From: Streptomyces hayashii
GTDB lineage: Bacteria; Actinomycetota; Actinomycetes; Streptomycetales; Streptomycetaceae
Reading direction: 5' to 3'
Assembly (NCBI RefSeq): GCF_024539815.1
Contig: NZ_JAHHIU010000118.1
Location: 1 to 44,511 of the forward strand
DNA: 44,511 nucleotides
Below the pieces are notes generated by a model, which saw only the letters and a list, made by a program, of their open reading frames with translations, had not been told where the DNA came from and did no database searches. The translations under genes were made by a program, and so were the position numbers. Below, piece after piece: positions 26,467 through 33,826 of the stretch (position 1 is its first letter; each line of letters begins with the position of its first letter).

Positions 26467-27068
26467 TGGAACTCCAGGAAGACCGTCTCGCCTTCGCCCT
26501 GAAGGCGGATGTCGAAACGGTAGGTCCCCGACCGGTCGCGCGTCGCGATCAGCGTGTCGCGCCGCGCCGGGTCCACCCGCCGCAGCAGCGGGTCGGCCGT
26601 GAGCGCCGCCTCGTCGCCGGGCAGGTAGATCCGGGTGAACAGATGGACCAGCAGCCCGCGCGCGAACACGCAGACGCTCAGACAGGGGGCGCTGCGTCCG
26701 CGTGCGCCGGGGCGCAGGGTCCGCGCGGACCAGTGCCCGTCGGCGTCCGTCTGGACGCGGCCCCAGCCGGTGAACTCCACGCCGTTGCGGCCCAGGAACC
26801 CGCCGGACGCCGGGTCGCGTCGCATCGAGCCGTCGACCTGCGACAGCTCCCCGTCGGGGTCCGCGCCCCACAGCTCCAGGAACGCGTCCGGCAGCGGGTC
26901 GCCCGCGCCGTCGTACACGTGTCCGTGCACGGTGATGGCGTCCGGATGGCCGAGCGGGGCGATGTCGCCGCCGCCGGGGAACGGCAGGGCGTGGCCGTAG
27001 AAGGGGCCGACGGTGTGCGACGGGGTGGGCAGCACGGTCTGCGGACGGCTCGGATCGATCTTCGTCAT
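26463..27068 (-). CDS. pcaG: Protocatechuate 3,4-dioxygenase alpha subunit
   Basis: The protein has 201 residues, the usual alpha-subunit length. It has the intradiol dioxygenase beta-sandwich core: HTVGPFYGHALPF at the N-terminus, ITVHGHVYDGAGDPLPDAFLELWGAD in the shared core and VHLFTRIYLPGD near residue 155. The alpha subunit lacks the iron-binding Tyr/His set and builds the (alpha-beta) ring assembly with PcaH, which opens protocatechuate to 3-carboxymuconate. The gene is 6 nt downstream of pcaH and overlaps pcaB by 4 nt. Confidence 0.95.
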   Translation of the reverse strand: MTKIDPSRPQTVLPTPSHTVGPFYGHALPFPGGGDIAPLGHPDAITVHGHVYDGAGDPLPDAFLELWGADPDGELSQVDGSMRRDPASGGFLGRNGVEFTGWGRVQTDADGHWSARTLRPGARGRSAPCLSVCVFARGLLVHLFTRIYLPGDEAALTADPLLRRVDPARRDTLIATRDRSGTYRFDIRLQGEGETVFLEFQ

Positions 27069-27074
27069 GGCTGC

Positions 27075-27848
27075 TCAGCGTCCTTCTTCGATCCAGGTGG
27101 CCCGCGGCCCGTCGAGCACGATGTCCCAGTGGTAGCCCATCGAGAACTCGGGCACGGACAGGCTGTGGTCGTAGGTGGCGATCAGCCGCTGCCGTGCCGC
27201 GTCGTCCGTCACCGACTGGATGATCGGGTCGTAGGGGAAGAGCGGGTCGCTCGGGAAGTACATCTGCGTCACGAGCCGTTGGGTGAAGGCGGTGCCGAAG
27301 AGCGAGAAGTGGATGTGGGCCGGCCGCCAGGCGTTGAGGTGCTGACGCCACGGGTAGGGGCCCGGCTGCACGGTGGTGAAGCGGTAGAAGCCGCTGTCGT
27401 CCGTCAGGGTGCGGCCGACGCCCGTGAAGTTCGGGTCCAGCGGCGCGTCGTGCTGCTCGCGCCGGTGGGCGTAGCGGCCGGCCGAGTTGGCCTGCCAGAT
27501 CTCGACCAGCTGACCGCGGACCGGACGCCCGTCGCGGTCCAGCACCCGGCCGGAGACGGTGATCCGTTCGCCGATCGGCTCGCCGTGGTGCTGCCGGGTG
27601 AGGTCGTTGTCGATCTCGGTGACGTCCCGCTCGCCGAAGGCGGGGGAGGCCAGCTCCACCAGCTCCGGATCCGTGCTGACGTCGATGGCGACCGGCGGCT
27701 GCTTGGGATGGCGCAGGACGGACGAGCGGTACGGCGCGTAGTCGCGGCGCGGCTGGTGCTCGACGGGGGCGCCGTCGGCGAGCCGCTTCTCGTAGGCGGC
27801 GTGTTCGGCCGCGATCTCTCGGTCGATGTCGGCTTGCGTGAGAGTCAT
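27075..27848 (-). CDS. pcaH: Protocatechuate 3,4-dioxygenase beta subunit
   Basis: The protein has 257 residues and is the catalytic subunit. The non-heme Fe(III) ligands are visible: Tyr in SAGRYAHR, Tyr in GPYPWRQ, and two His in RPAHIHFSLFG. The DPNFTGVGR segment is characteristic of the beta subunit. It performs intradiol cleavage of protocatechuate with O2. ATG 27848 gives the family N-terminus (TQADIDREIAAEHAAYEKR). It lies 17 nt after pcaF, with a GGGAACTCCC ribosome binding site, and 6 nt before pcaG. Confidence 0.96.
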   Translation of the reverse strand: MTLTQADIDREIAAEHAAYEKRLADGAPVEHQPRRDYAPYRSSVLRHPKQPPVAIDVSTDPELVELASPAFGERDVTEIDNDLTRQHHGEPIGERITVSGRVLDRDGRPVRGQLVEIWQANSAGRYAHRREQHDAPLDPNFTGVGRTLTDDSGFYRFTTVQPGPYPWRQHLNAWRPAHIHFSLFGTAFTQRLVTQMYFPSDPLFPYDPIIQSVTDDAARQRLIATYDHSLSVPEFSMGYHWDIVLDGPRATWIEEGR

Positions 27849-27865
27849 GGGAGTTCCCGGGGTTC

Positions 27866-29080
27866 CTATCGTTCGAGGACGAGGGCGAGGCCCTGGCCCA
27901 CGCCGATGCACAGGGTGGCGACCCCGACGCCGCCGCCCCGGCGGGCGAGCTGGTGGGCGACGGTGCCGGCGAGGCGGGCGCCCGAGGCGCCGAGCGGGTG
28001 GCCGAGGGCGATCGCGCCGCCCTGCGGGTTGAGGACCGCCGGGTCGAACTCGGGCCACTCGGCGACGCAGCCCAGCACCTGAGCGGCGAACGCCTCGTTG
28101 AGTTCGAGCACCGACAGATCGCCGAATCCGCGGCCGGCCTTGGCGAGCGCGCGGTGGACGGCCTCGACGGGAGCGAGCCCGAAGTACTGCGGGTCGATCG
28201 CGGACACCCCGGTCGCGGACACCCGGGCGAGCGGCTCGCGACCGCTCGCCCGCAGCCCCTCCTCGTCCGTCAGCAGCAGGGCCGCGGCCCCGTCGTTCAG
28301 CGGCGAGGCGTTGCCCGCCGTCACCGTGCCGCCCTCACTGCGGAACGAGGGCTTCAGCCTGCCCATCGCCTCCAGCGAGGCGTCCGGCCGTACGCATTCG
28401 TCGGCGTCGAACACGACCGGGTCGCCCTTGCGGCGCGGGACCGGCACGGGCGCGAGCTCGACGTCGAACAGGCCCGCCGCCCGGGCCGCGGCGGCCTTGC
28501 GGTGGCTGGCGAGGGCGAACTCGTCCTGCTGCTCGCGGCCGATCCCGTGCTTGTCGGCGATCAGTTCGGCGGACTCGCCGAGCGGGATCGTCCACTGCGG
28601 GGACATCCGCGGGTTGACCATGCGCCAGCCCAGGGTCGTCGAGTACAGCTCGGCGTGTCCGGCGGGGAAGGCCCGGTCCGACTTCGGCAGCACGTACGGC
28701 GCACGGGTCATCGACTCCACACCGCCGGCGACGGCGACCGCGGCGTCCCCGACGGCGATCGCTCGGGCCGCCTGGATCACGGCCTCCAGGCCCGAGGCGC
28801 ACAGCCGGTTGACGGTGACGCCCGGCACCGAGGTGGGCAGGCCCGCCAGAAGCGCGCCCATGCGGCCGACGTTGCGGTTCTCCTCGCCGGCGCCGTTGGC
28901 GTTGCCGAAATAGACGTCATCGACCTGCGCGGCGTCCAACGCGGGGGTACGGGCGAGGAGTTCACGGATGGCGTGGGCGGCGAGGTCGTCCGGGCGCACC
29001 GAGGCCAGGGCGCCGTCGTAACGGCCGATCGGGGTGCGGACGGCGTCGACGACGTAGACGGTCCTGAGGCCGGCGCTCAT
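27866..29080 (-). CDS. pcaF: Beta-ketoadipyl-CoA thiolase
   Basis: The protein has 404 residues of the thiolase family. The acyl-accepting Cys lies in VNRLCASGLEAV near residue 91, His in NPQGGAIALGHPLGASGAR near 360, and the second Cys in ATLCIGVGQG near 391. It cleaves 3-oxoadipyl-CoA to succinyl-CoA and acetyl-CoA, the last step of the pathway. Its ATG overlaps the pcaJ stop by 4 nt (ATGA, 29077-29080), which links it to the CoA-transferase genes and favours the pathway-specific role over general beta-oxidation. Confidence 0.95.
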   Translation of the reverse strand: MSAGLRTVYVVDAVRTPIGRYDGALASVRPDDLAAHAIRELLARTPALDAAQVDDVYFGNANGAGEENRNVGRMGALLAGLPTSVPGVTVNRLCASGLEAVIQAARAIAVGDAAVAVAGGVESMTRAPYVLPKSDRAFPAGHAELYSTTLGWRMVNPRMSPQWTIPLGESAELIADKHGIGREQQDEFALASHRKAAAARAAGLFDVELAPVPVPRRKGDPVVFDADECVRPDASLEAMGRLKPSFRSEGGTVTAGNASPLNDGAAALLLTDEEGLRASGREPLARVSATGVSAIDPQYFGLAPVEAVHRALAKAGRGFGDLSVLELNEAFAAQVLGCVAEWPEFDPAVLNPQGGAIALGHPLGASGARLAGTVAHQLARRGGGVGVATLCIGVGQGLALVLER

Positions 29081-29730
29081 GACGGGACCTCCGTCTCCAC
29101 GGCGGTACGGACCTTCGCGGCGGTCTTCGCCACGATCTCCTCGACGGTGACGCCCGGCGCGGTCTCCACCAGCGTCAGACCCTCCTCGGTGACGTCGAGG
29201 ACGCCGAGGTCGGTGATGATCCGGTCGACGCAGCGCTTCCCGGTCAGCGGCAGTGCGCAGTCGGCCAGGATCTTGGGGCTGCCGTCCTTGGCGGTGTGGG
29301 TCATGACGACGATGACCGTGCGGGCCCCGTGCACCAGGTCCATCGCTCCGCCGATGCCGGTGATCATCTTGCCCGGAACGGCCCAGTTGGCCAGGTCGCC
29401 GTGCTCGGAGACCTGCATGGCGCCGAGCACGGCCACGTCGATGTGGCCGCCGCGGATCATGCCGAAGGACAGCGCCGAGTCGAAGAAGGACGCGCCCGGC
29501 AGCACCGTGACGGTCTCCTTGCCCGCGTTGATCAGGTCCGGGTCGACCGCGTCCTCGGCGGGGTAGGGGCCGGTGCCGAGAATGCCGTTCTCGCTCTCCA
29601 GCACCACCTCGACGTCCGGCGGGAGGTGGTTGGGGATGAGCGTCGGCAGGCCGATGCCGAGGTTGACGTACTGGCCGTCCCTCAGCTCGCGCGCGGCGCG
29701 GGCGGCCATCTGCTCGCGTGTCCAGGCCAT
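29077..29730 (-). CDS. pcaJ: 3-oxoadipate CoA-transferase beta subunit
   Basis: The protein has 217 residues. The catalytic Glu lies in LESENGILGTGP near residue 48, the class I CoA-transferase B signature. NLGIGLPTLIPNHL and GGAMDLVHGAR are conserved family segments. With PcaI it moves CoA from succinyl-CoA to 3-oxoadipate. The start overlaps the pcaI stop by one base (TGATG) and its stop overlaps pcaF by 4 nt, so the three genes are tightly coupled. Confidence 0.95.
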   Translation of the reverse strand: MAWTREQMAARAARELRDGQYVNLGIGLPTLIPNHLPPDVEVVLESENGILGTGPYPAEDAVDPDLINAGKETVTVLPGASFFDSALSFGMIRGGHIDVAVLGAMQVSEHGDLANWAVPGKMITGIGGAMDLVHGARTVIVVMTHTAKDGSPKILADCALPLTGKRCVDRIITDLGVLDVTEEGLTLVETAPGVTVEEIVAKTAAKVRTAVETEVPS

Positions 29731-30485
29731 CAGCTGCTCACCGTCCGCTGCTCGATCTTCTTGTCGGCGGCCTGCTCCGGGGTCAGGGCGACCACGCGCT
29801 GCACGAAGACGCCCGGCACGTGCACCGCGTCCGGGTCGATCTCGCCCGGTTCCACGAGCTGCTCGACCTCCGCGATCGTGATGCGTCCGGCCATCGCGGC
29901 GAGCGGGTTGAAGTTGCGGGTGGACTTGTTGAAGACCAGGTTGCCGTGGCAGTCGCCCCTGGCGGCCCGCACCAGCGCGAAGTCGGTGCGGATGCCGCGC
30001 TCCAGCACGTACTCCACCCCGTCGAACTCCCTGACCTCCTTGGGCGGCGAGGCCAGGGCGACGCCGCCAGCGCCGTCGTAACGCCACGGCAGTCCGCCCT
30101 CGGCGACCTGCGTGCCCACTCCGGCCGGCGTGTAGAAGGCGGGGATGCCGGCGCCGCCGGACCGCAGCCGCTCGGCCAGCGTGCCCTGCGGGATCAGCTC
30201 GACCTCCAGCTCGCCGGCCAGGTACTGACGGGCGAACTCCTTGTTCGCGCCGATGTAGGAGCCGGTCACGCGGGCGATCCGCCCGGCGGCGAGCAGGACC
30301 GCGAGGCCCGACTCCATCGCCCCGCAGTTGTTGGAGACCACCGACAGCCCGGTGACGCCCCGCCCGTACAGGGCCTCGATGAGGACGCCGGGCACGCCGC
30401 TCAGGCCGAAACCGCCCACTGCCAGCGACGCGCCGTCCGGCACGTCGGCCACCGCCTCCAGGGCTGTGGCGACCACCTTGTCCAT
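29730..30485 (-). CDS. pcaI: 3-oxoadipate CoA-transferase alpha subunit
   Basis: The protein has 251 residues. The family motifs are VGGFGLSGVPGVLIEAL (CoA-binding loop) and SNNCGAMESGLAVLL, with GSYIGANKEFARQ and a C-terminal HVPGVFVQRVV. ATG 30485 (MDKVVATALEAV) is chosen: it gives the normal length, whereas the longer frame to 30587 reads through the promoter. It is the first gene of the pca operon. The promoter and a pcaV-type operator lie at 30550-30577, about 65-90 bp upstream. Confidence 0.95.
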   Translation of the reverse strand: MDKVVATALEAVADVPDGASLAVGGFGLSGVPGVLIEALYGRGVTGLSVVSNNCGAMESGLAVLLAAGRIARVTGSYIGANKEFARQYLAGELEVELIPQGTLAERLRSGGAGIPAFYTPAGVGTQVAEGGLPWRYDGAGGVALASPPKEVREFDGVEYVLERGIRTDFALVRAARGDCHGNLVFNKSTRNFNPLAAMAGRITIAEVEQLVEPGEIDPDAVHVPGVFVQRVVALTPEQAADKKIEQRTVSS

Positions 30486-30549
30486 CCGTGAAGCCCCATC
30501 TCTCGTGTGCGTCCCCGCCCCGCCCGGGACTCTGCTGAAGAGACCCCGG

Positions 30550-30577
30550 ATACTCAGGGCACTGAGCATTTCTCCAA
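30550..30577 (-). promoter_or_regulatory. pcaI promoter with overlapping PcaV-like operator
   Basis: On the minus strand a -35-like TTGGAG (30577-30572) and a -10-like GAGTAT (30555-30550) are 16 bp apart. The motif TCAGGGCACTGA (30554-30565), with CTCAG/CTGAG arms, lies across the -10 and spacer. A 10/12 match of it lies at the pcaV promoter. Repression by a MarR dimer is inferred. Confidence 0.5.
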
Positions 30578-30678
30578 GGCCTTCCACACGCTGCCACCGC
30601 GGACAAGGTCAGTCAAGACCCCAGGCAGGAGTGCCAGCTGGTGTCGTCCGGAGGTGAGACGTGCACGGCCTCAAGCGG

Positions 30679-30696
30679 TATCGTTCAGTGCACCGA
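30679..30696 (+). promoter_or_regulatory. pcaV promoter -10 and second PcaV-like operator
   Basis: The -10-like TATCGT (30679-30684), with a -35-like TGAGAC 18 bp upstream at 30655-30660, is directly followed by TCAGTGCACCGA (30685-30696). This is the second copy of the motif at the pcaI promoter and suggests autoregulation. Confidence 0.45.
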
Positions 30697-30729
30697 CGAA
30701 TCCCGACTCGTTCCAGCGGAGGAGCGCAC

Positions 30730-31194
30730 ATGGCCGCGGTGGACCTCACCAGCCACCCCGGGCACCTGGCCCGGAGGCTGCAGCAGGCGCACTACCTGCT
30801 GTGGAACACGATGGTCTCCGAGGAGATCACCTCGCCGCAGTTCGCGGTCCTCAACGCGCTCGTCGCCGAGCCGGGTCTCGACCAGCGCACGGTGGGGGAG
30901 CGGGTCGGCCTCGACCGCTCCACCGTCGCCGAGGTGATCAGCCGGCTCACCCGCCGGGCCCTCCTCGACAAGGTCCGCGACCCGCAGGACGGGCGCCGCT
31001 TCCTGCTGAGGCTCACCGAGGACGGGCTCAGCACCCACCGCAAGCTGACCGTGCGCACGGCCCGGATGAACCAGGTCTTCCTGTCCCCGCTGTCGGCCGG
31101 GGAACGGGCCCAGTTCCTCGAACTGATCCAGCGCGTCTCGGACGCGGCCGAGGGACTGCGCAACCCGGCCGGACCCTTGGTGGGCCAGGGCTGA
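30730..31194 (+). CDS. pcaV: MarR-family repressor of protocatechuate catabolism
   Basis: The protein has 154 residues. The winged helix region contains LDQRTVGERVGLDRSTVAEVISRL (recognition helix) and a wing DPQDGRRFLLRLTEDG. With ATG 30730, preceded by GGAGGAG, residue 15 is Arg in HLARRLQQAHYLLW. In S. coelicolor PcaV an Arg at position 15 is reported as key for protocatechuate binding and derepression, so this agrees with the start choice and the assignment. The gene is divergent from pcaIJFHGBL. It should release the operator when protocatechuate accumulates. Confidence 0.92.
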   Translation: MAAVDLTSHPGHLARRLQQAHYLLWNTMVSEEITSPQFAVLNALVAEPGLDQRTVGERVGLDRSTVAEVISRLTRRALLDKVRDPQDGRRFLLRLTEDGLSTHRKLTVRTARMNQVFLSPLSAGERAQFLELIQRVSDAAEGLRNPAGPLVGQG

Positions 31195-31217
31195 CCGCGG
31201 ACGCGGTCGGCAGGGCC

Positions 31218-31255
31218 CGACGCCCGCTCGGCCCGGACCGGCCGAGCGGGCGTCG
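31218..31255. terminator. Strong bidirectional terminator after pcaV
   Basis: A 16-bp perfect stem (CGACGCCCGCTCGGCC and its complement) has a 6-nt loop and lies between the convergent pcaV and DUF3048 genes. Confidence 0.85.
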
Positions 31256-31294
31256 AAGCGGTTCACGGCCCGGCCGTCCCGACGGCGGATCCGC

Positions 31295-32323
31295 TCACGG
31301 CGCCTTCGCGAACACCACCCACACCTGCCCCTCGGCGAACGCGACCGGCCGGCCGTCGGCTGCGGTGAACTCCGTGCCGTCCTCGGCCTTCGCCCGCTTC
31401 CAGTTCACGTCGTAGGCCCGCCCGCCGCGCAGCACCTCGGCCTTCCCCGAGCCCACCGTCTGGGTGTACGGCGTGTTGTTGCCGAGGAAGTCGTGGAACC
31501 CCGAGGCGCGCACGCGCACGTACTGCACGACCACCGTGGCCGGGGCCAGCCGCTGCCCGTCGGTCGCCACGGTGGGTCTGCCGTCCGTCGAGACCAGCCA
31601 GCGGGCCCGGCTCGCGGACCAGGTGAAGGTGAAACCGGCCGCCGGGTAACGCACGGTCCGCGAGGTCTCGGCCCTGCCCCCGGAGGGTGCGGGGCCGAAA
31701 CGGAAGCCCGTGGTCAGCGCGTCCTTGCCCGGCGCCGCGGGCAGCAGACGGCTCGGGCGCAGATACAGATTGTGCGGCGCGGGCCGCTCCCCTCCCCGGA
31801 AATAGGCGTCCGACTTCTTCTCGGGCGTCACGGCGTCCAGCGGCGCCCGGTCGATCAGCGGGAGCAGCTTGCCCTGCGCGCCGGAGAACGCCAGCACCGG
31901 CCGTCGGAACTGCCGCAACAGTTCCAGGTCGGACTCCCGGGCGCTGCGCACCGGTCCGACGGCCTTGGGCAGCGTGCTCGCGTACACCGCCATCAGCCGG
32001 CTCAGGCCGCCCTCGACCTGTTCGGCGTACACGACGTCCGCCGAGTCGAGGCCCGTCTGGGGACGGGCGTCCGGCGCGTTGTCGATCTTCACGGCGAGCA
32101 CCGGCCCGACGGCGGCGCCGGTACCGGTGCCGGTCGGAGCGGGGCTCTGCGACGCGCTGCGGCCGTCGTCGGGCGGGGAGGATCCGCCCGACGAGGTGCA
32201 GGCCGCCGCCGAGAGCGACAACGCCAGGGCGGCGGCCACCGCCGCCACCGTCGTCGCCGCGGTGGGTGGACGCCGGGCGCGCTCCGTGCGCGCCCCGCGT
32301 CCCGAACGACTCGTGTCCGCCAT
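31295..32323 (-). CDS. DUF3048 (YerB-like) secreted lipoprotein-type protein
   Basis: The protein has 342 residues. Residues 20-42 are a hydrophobic export signal after an Arg-rich start, ending in SAAACTSSGGSS. Cys42 could be lipidated, although the preceding residues fit the lipobox only loosely. The mature domain has the DUF3048 hallmarks: AVKIDNAPDARPQTGLDSAD, YAEQVEGGLSRLMAVY and VGPVRSARESDLELL. The C-terminus contains DFLGNNTPYTQTVGSGKAEVLRGG-type sequence and VWVVFAKAP. The family is extracytoplasmic and uncharacterised. The start is ATG 32323. Confidence 0.87.
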   Translation of the reverse strand: MADTSRSGRGARTERARRPPTAATTVAAVAAALALSLSAAACTSSGGSSPPDDGRSASQSPAPTGTGTGAAVGPVLAVKIDNAPDARPQTGLDSADVVYAEQVEGGLSRLMAVYASTLPKAVGPVRSARESDLELLRQFRRPVLAFSGAQGKLLPLIDRAPLDAVTPEKKSDAYFRGGERPAPHNLYLRPSRLLPAAPGKDALTTGFRFGPAPSGGRAETSRTVRYPAAGFTFTWSASRARWLVSTDGRPTVATDGQRLAPATVVVQYVRVRASGFHDFLGNNTPYTQTVGSGKAEVLRGGRAYDVNWKRAKAEDGTEFTAADGRPVAFAEGQVWVVFAKAP

Positions 32324-32384
32324 GGGCACCCCCGTTCCGTGACTCGATTGTGCGCTCGTCCGTTCGAAAGTGGCCATCGGAGGC

Positions 32385-32404
32385 CACCGATGACCACCGA
32401 TGAC
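32385..32404. repeat. Tandem duplication of CACCGATGAC
   Basis: Two perfect adjacent 10-bp copies are preceded by CATCGG, which with the first copy forms a CATCGG/CCGATG inverted repeat. It lies in the gap between the DUF3048 and dehydrogenase promoters and is possibly regulatory. Confidence 0.55.
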
Positions 32405-32442
32405 CGTCGCTGCTCGTCGATGGTCCAGATCGAAGAACTTGC

Positions 32443-32490
32443 CGGCGGCTCGGCGGCTCGGCGGCTCGGCGGCCCGGCGGTTCGGCGGTT
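32443..32490. repeat. 8-bp tandem repeat, six copies
   Basis: CGGCGGCT occurs three times, then CGGCGGCC, then CGGCGGTT twice, head to tail. The 8-nt period is not a codon multiple, and the DNA is the noncoding upstream region of the dehydrogenase gene. Confidence 0.85.
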
Positions 32491-32584
32491 CGGGGCGGGG
32501 TGCCCGGGTACCCGGGGCGCAGCCTCGATCCGGGCACCCGGACCTGCCGGGGGACCGCCCGGACGGCGGAAGGAGCGCGGCACG

Positions 32585-33775
32585 ATGAAGGCAGTGACCT
32601 GGCAGGGCAAGCGCGACGTGCGGGTGGACACCGTGCCGGATCCGACGATCCAGGAACCGACGGACGCCGTCATCCGCGTCACGTCCAGCGGACTGTGCGG
32701 CTCGGACCTGCACCTCTACGAGGTGCTCACCCCTTTCATGACCCCCGGCGACATCCTCGGCCATGAGCCGATGGGCATCGTCGAGGAGGTCGGCGCCGCG
32801 GTGCCCGACCTGCGGGCCGGCGACCGGGTGGTGGTGCCGTTCCAGATCGCCTGCGGCGACTGCTGGATGTGCCTGAACGGGCTGCCCACCCAGTGCGAGA
32901 CCACCCAGGTCACCGGCGAGGGCATGGGGGCCGCCCTGTTCGGCTACACCCGCCTGTACGGCGCGGTGCCCGGAGCGCAGGCCGAGTACCTGCGGGTGCC
33001 CCAGGCCCAGTTCGGCCCCATCAAGGTGCCCGAGGGCCCGCCCGACGACCGGTTCGTCTACCTCTCCGACGTCCTTCCCACCGCCTGGCAGGCGGTCGCC
33101 TACGCGGACATCCCCGAGGGGGGCAGCGTGGCCGTGCTCGGACTCGGCCCCATCGGGGACATGGCCTGCCGGATCGCCCAGGTGCGCGGCGCGGGCCGGG
33201 TCTTCGGCGTGGACCTCGTGGGCGACCGCCTGCGCCGGGCCCGCGCGCGGGGCGTGCAGGCGTTCGACCTGCGCAGCTTCGACGGCGAGAAGGAGCTCGT
33301 CGAGGCGATCCGTGACGAGACCGACGGCCGGGGTCCCGACGCCGTGATCGACGCCGTCGGCACCGAGGCGCACGGAAGCGCCGCCGCCCGCATGATCCAG
33401 AACGCCTCCGCCCTGCTGCCGCGCAAGATGAGCGGCCCGCTCGCCGAACGGTTCAGCGTCGACCGTCTCGCCGCCCTGCACACGGCCATCGAACTGGTGC
33501 GCCGCGGCGGCACCCTGTCACTCGTCGGTGTCTACGGCGGGATGGCCGACCCGCTGCCGATGCTCACGATGTTCGACAAGCAGATCCAGATCCGCATGGG
33601 GCAGGCCAACGTGCGCCGCTGGAGCGACGAGATCATGCCGTACCTCACCGACGAGGACCCCCTCGGCGTCGATGATTTCGCCACCCACCGCGTGCCGCTC
33701 TCGGACGCCCCGCACGCGTACGAGATGTTCCAGCGCAAGCAGGACGGCGCGGTCAAGGTCCTGATGACGCCCTGA
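32585..33775 (+). CDS. Zinc-dependent medium-chain alcohol/formaldehyde dehydrogenase
   Basis: The protein has 396 residues of the MDR superfamily. Catalytic zinc ligands lie in GLCGSDLH and GHEPMGIVEE near residues 38 and 60. The structural zinc loop is CGDCWMCLNGLPTQC. The Rossmann nucleotide site is AVLGLGPIGDMACR near 185, followed by VFGVDLVGDR, whose Asp points to NAD(H). Length and loop pattern resemble the FDH-like, glutathione-independent formaldehyde dehydrogenase branch. The GGAAGGAG ribosome binding site is well placed before ATG 32585. It appears to stand alone. The real substrate is not known. Confidence 0.92.
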   Translation: MKAVTWQGKRDVRVDTVPDPTIQEPTDAVIRVTSSGLCGSDLHLYEVLTPFMTPGDILGHEPMGIVEEVGAAVPDLRAGDRVVVPFQIACGDCWMCLNGLPTQCETTQVTGEGMGAALFGYTRLYGAVPGAQAEYLRVPQAQFGPIKVPEGPPDDRFVYLSDVLPTAWQAVAYADIPEGGSVAVLGLGPIGDMACRIAQVRGAGRVFGVDLVGDRLRRARARGVQAFDLRSFDGEKELVEAIRDETDGRGPDAVIDAVGTEAHGSAAARMIQNASALLPRKMSGPLAERFSVDRLAALHTAIELVRRGGTLSLVGVYGGMADPLPMLTMFDKQIQIRMGQANVRRWSDEIMPYLTDEDPLGVDDFATHRVPLSDAPHAYEMFQRKQDGAVKVLMTP

Positions 33776-33785
33776 GCCATCGGGC

Positions 33786-33818
33786 CACCGCCCGGCCGTG
33801 AGGTCCGGACGGGCGGTG
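33786..33818. terminator. Bidirectional terminator hairpin
   Basis: Arms CACCGCCCG (33786-33794) and CGGGCGGTG (33810-33818) lie between the convergent dehydrogenase and ligase genes. Confidence 0.6.
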
Positions 33819-33826
33819 CGCCGGGT

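Noticed and set aside
32443..32490. CRISPR-like array
   Set aside because: The units are 8 bp with no spacers, so this is a simple tandem repeat.
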